The notes under the pieces: generated by a model | Database searches by the model: none | The model's input: the letters and a program-made list of their open reading frames with translations, nothing else | Told to the model about the DNA's origin: nothing | In this document: one piece after another, positions 4,502 to 5,632 of the stretch | Numbering within the stretch: the stretch's first letter is position 1 | Layout: every line of letters starts with the position of its first letter | Translations under genes and position numbers: made by a program | Source of the DNA: Candidatus Omnitrophota bacterium | Lineage (GTDB): Bacteria; Omnitrophota; Omnitrophia; Omnitrophales; Danuiimicrobiaceae | NCBI GenBank assembly: GCA_016206955.1 | Contig: JACQQO010000048.1 | Coordinates: forward strand, 1 to 5,632 | Length of the DNA: 5,632 nt | Reading direction: 5' to 3'

Positions 4502-5548
4502 ATGATTCCGCAAAAATCCCAAGTTTACATTAAACGAATTGAAAATCCTCCAAATCCTTTTGAATCTTTGGACCGTGTCTATTTCGAGGGAATGAGTCCT
4601 CCTGCAAGGCTTGAAGTTTATGAAGATCAAACGCGAAATATTCTCTCTGAAAACAAATCGCCCGATTTAAATTTCAGATGGAGCCTTAACCCTTATCGCG
4701 GATGCGCTCATGCGTGCGCCTATTGTTATGCTCGTCCATCCCACGAATATCTTGGTTTTGGCGCTGGAACAGATTTCGAAACCAAAATCGTCATTAAAAG
4801 GCGGGCACCTGAACTTTTACGCAAAACATTCTTGAAACCTTCATGGAAAGGAGAACTGATTACCTTCTCGGGCGATACGGATTGCTATCAACCTTTAGAA
4901 GCTCATTATCAACTGACGAAAGGGTGCCTTGAAGTTTGCCTCGAATTTGGAAATCCAATTACAATCATCACAAAATCTTTTCTCATCATTCGTGACCTTG
5001 AACTTTTAAAAAAGCTCTATGAACGGACCCATCTTTCGATTGTGATGAGCATTCCGTTTCTAAACGATTCAACCGCCCGACTCATTGAACCCCACGCCGC
5101 TTCAGTTTCAAGACGCTTCGACGCCGTCCGAATTCTTTCCGAACATGGAATCAACGTGGGGGTTAACATCGCGCCTCTGATTCCGGGACTCAATGACTCA
5201 GATATCCCTCAAATTTTAAAACGCACAAAAGAATGCGGAGGAAAGAGCGCAGGTCTTACGCTTCTGAGACTCCCTGGAAATGTGAAGGCCGTTTTCGCTT
5301 CACGTATTCGTTCGCATTTTCCGCTTGCCTATCAAAAAATTATGGGCAGGATTCGCCAAACTCGAGGAGGAAAACTGTATACGTCAGAATTTGGAAAGAG
5401 ATTTGAGGGAACGGGAGAATATTGGAACAATATCGAACACGTATTTGATCTGTATTGTGAAAAACTTGGACTCAATCAACATCGTACGCATGAAAATCGA
5501 ATGCCTTTTAAGCGGCCGGAGACGAAGCAGTTGATTATGCAACTTTGA
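4502..5548 (+). CDS. PA0069-family radical SAM protein (spore photoproduct lyase-like), function unknown
   Basis: This 348-residue protein has the radical SAM triad C68, C72, C75 in NPYRGCAHACAYCYARPSHE. It also has the family landmarks ILSENKSPDLNF (47-58), YLGFGAGTDFETKI (83-96), TDCYQPLE (126-133), TKGCLEV (139-145), IITKSFLIIRDL (155-166), EPHAASVSRRFDAV (196-209), IAPLIPGLND (223-232), LLRLPGNV (254-261) and RGGKLYTSEFGKRFEGTGEYW (288-308). Length and motif order agree with the PA0069-type group, often annotated as spore photoproduct lyase-like or 'Rv2578c-like'; no substrate is established. C128 stands where relatives often have proline before YQP. ATG at 4502 was chosen because NPFESL (18-23) aligns with the N-terminal N-R-F-E of the family; the ATG at 4592 would delete this. 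It is divergent from msrA and overlaps the converging gene by 14 nt. Confidence 0.9.
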   Translation: MIPQKSQVYIKRIENPPNPFESLDRVYFEGMSPPARLEVYEDQTRNILSENKSPDLNFRWSLNPYRGCAHACAYCYARPSHEYLGFGAGTDFETKIVIKRRAPELLRKTFLKPSWKGELITFSGDTDCYQPLEAHYQLTKGCLEVCLEFGNPITIITKSFLIIRDLELLKKLYERTHLSIVMSIPFLNDSTARLIEPHAASVSRRFDAVRILSEHGINVGVNIAPLIPGLNDSDIPQILKRTKECGGKSAGLTLLRLPGNVKAVFASRIRSHFPLAYQKIMGRIRQTRGGKLYTSEFGKRFEGTGEYWNNIEHVFDLYCEKLGLNQHRTHENRMPFKRPETKQLIMQL

Positions 5549-5632
5549 GTGGAGGGGTGCTTTTCGAAAAATCACGCGGGAATGGAATTTCAACGAGCTT
5601 ACCCCAAAAAAATCCTTGACCGTATTCTACTC
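5535..5632 (-). CDS. C-terminal 31 codons of a converging gene, possibly an EAL-domain protein
   Basis: On the minus strand a frame enters from the right edge and ends with TAA at 5537-5535. It begins VEYGQGFFWGKLVEIPFP, followed by a polar tail ending in PLKVA. The first part resembles the end of EAL-type cyclic-di-GMP phosphodiesterase domains, whose last strand and loop read roughly 'G-x-D-Y-x-QG-Y/F-x-x-G-K-P'. Here L replaces the usual P after GK. The other two minus frames have stops in this stretch. The coding end overlaps the end of the radical SAM gene by 14 nt (tail to tail). With only 31 residues the EAL call is tentative, and nothing can be said about catalytic residues. Confidence 0.5.
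   Translation of the reverse strand, partial: VEYGQGFFWGKLVEIPFPRDFSKSTPPLKVA

Noticed and set aside
5549..5610. Intrinsic terminator after the radical SAM gene
   Set aside because: The only nearby symmetry is TTTTCGAAAA (5561-5570), which has no loop, no GC stem and no following T-run. GGGGT and ACCCC (5554-5558, 5602-5606) are too far apart to make a convincing stem.

Overview
The window is a compact stretch of a bacterial chromosome with moderate GC. Seven genes lie head to tail on the minus strand, one gene diverges on the plus strand, and a gene fragment converges from the right edge. The proteins are ordinary housekeeping or repair families, and several start codons are TTG. A signal peptide on the methionine sulfoxide reductase suggests activity outside the cytoplasm. 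I cannot place the organism from sequence alone. An uncultured Gram-negative-type lineage (Omnitrophota-like) is a low-confidence impression.

Right-hand minus-strand unit (4424 down to 1626): msrA (exported, GCFWC type), a DoxX-family membrane protein overlapping it by ATGA, miaB lacking its C-terminal TRAM domain, and plsC overlapping miaB by 20 nt. A candidate extended -10 promoter precedes msrA. Left-hand minus-strand unit (about 1605 down to 1 and beyond): a good candidate promoter (TTGACA, 17 nt, TAGAAG), then a hairpin, lipA, an 8-nt overlap into a stand-alone lipoyl-like domain gene, and the N-terminal 108 codons of a class I/II aminotransferase.

On the plus strand a PA0069-type radical SAM gene (spore photoproduct lyase-like) starts 8 nt after a perfect extended -10 element, so its mRNA is probably leaderless or nearly so. 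At the right edge, the last 31 codons of a minus-strand gene resemble the end of an EAL domain and overlap the radical SAM gene tail to tail.

The most unusual points are in the lipA unit. Two copies of a near-identical 40-44 bp palindrome (GGGGACAGGCA arms with A/T flanks) bracket lipA. One is predicted to be the extreme 5' end of its mRNA. The other is read through as codons and gives LipA a non-homologous C-terminal tail. The neighbouring lipoyl-like domain has alanine where the lipoyl-accepting lysine should be, although it is encoded directly after the lipoyl synthase gene. Three different radical SAM enzymes (LipA, MiaB, PA0069-like) occur in 5.6 kb.
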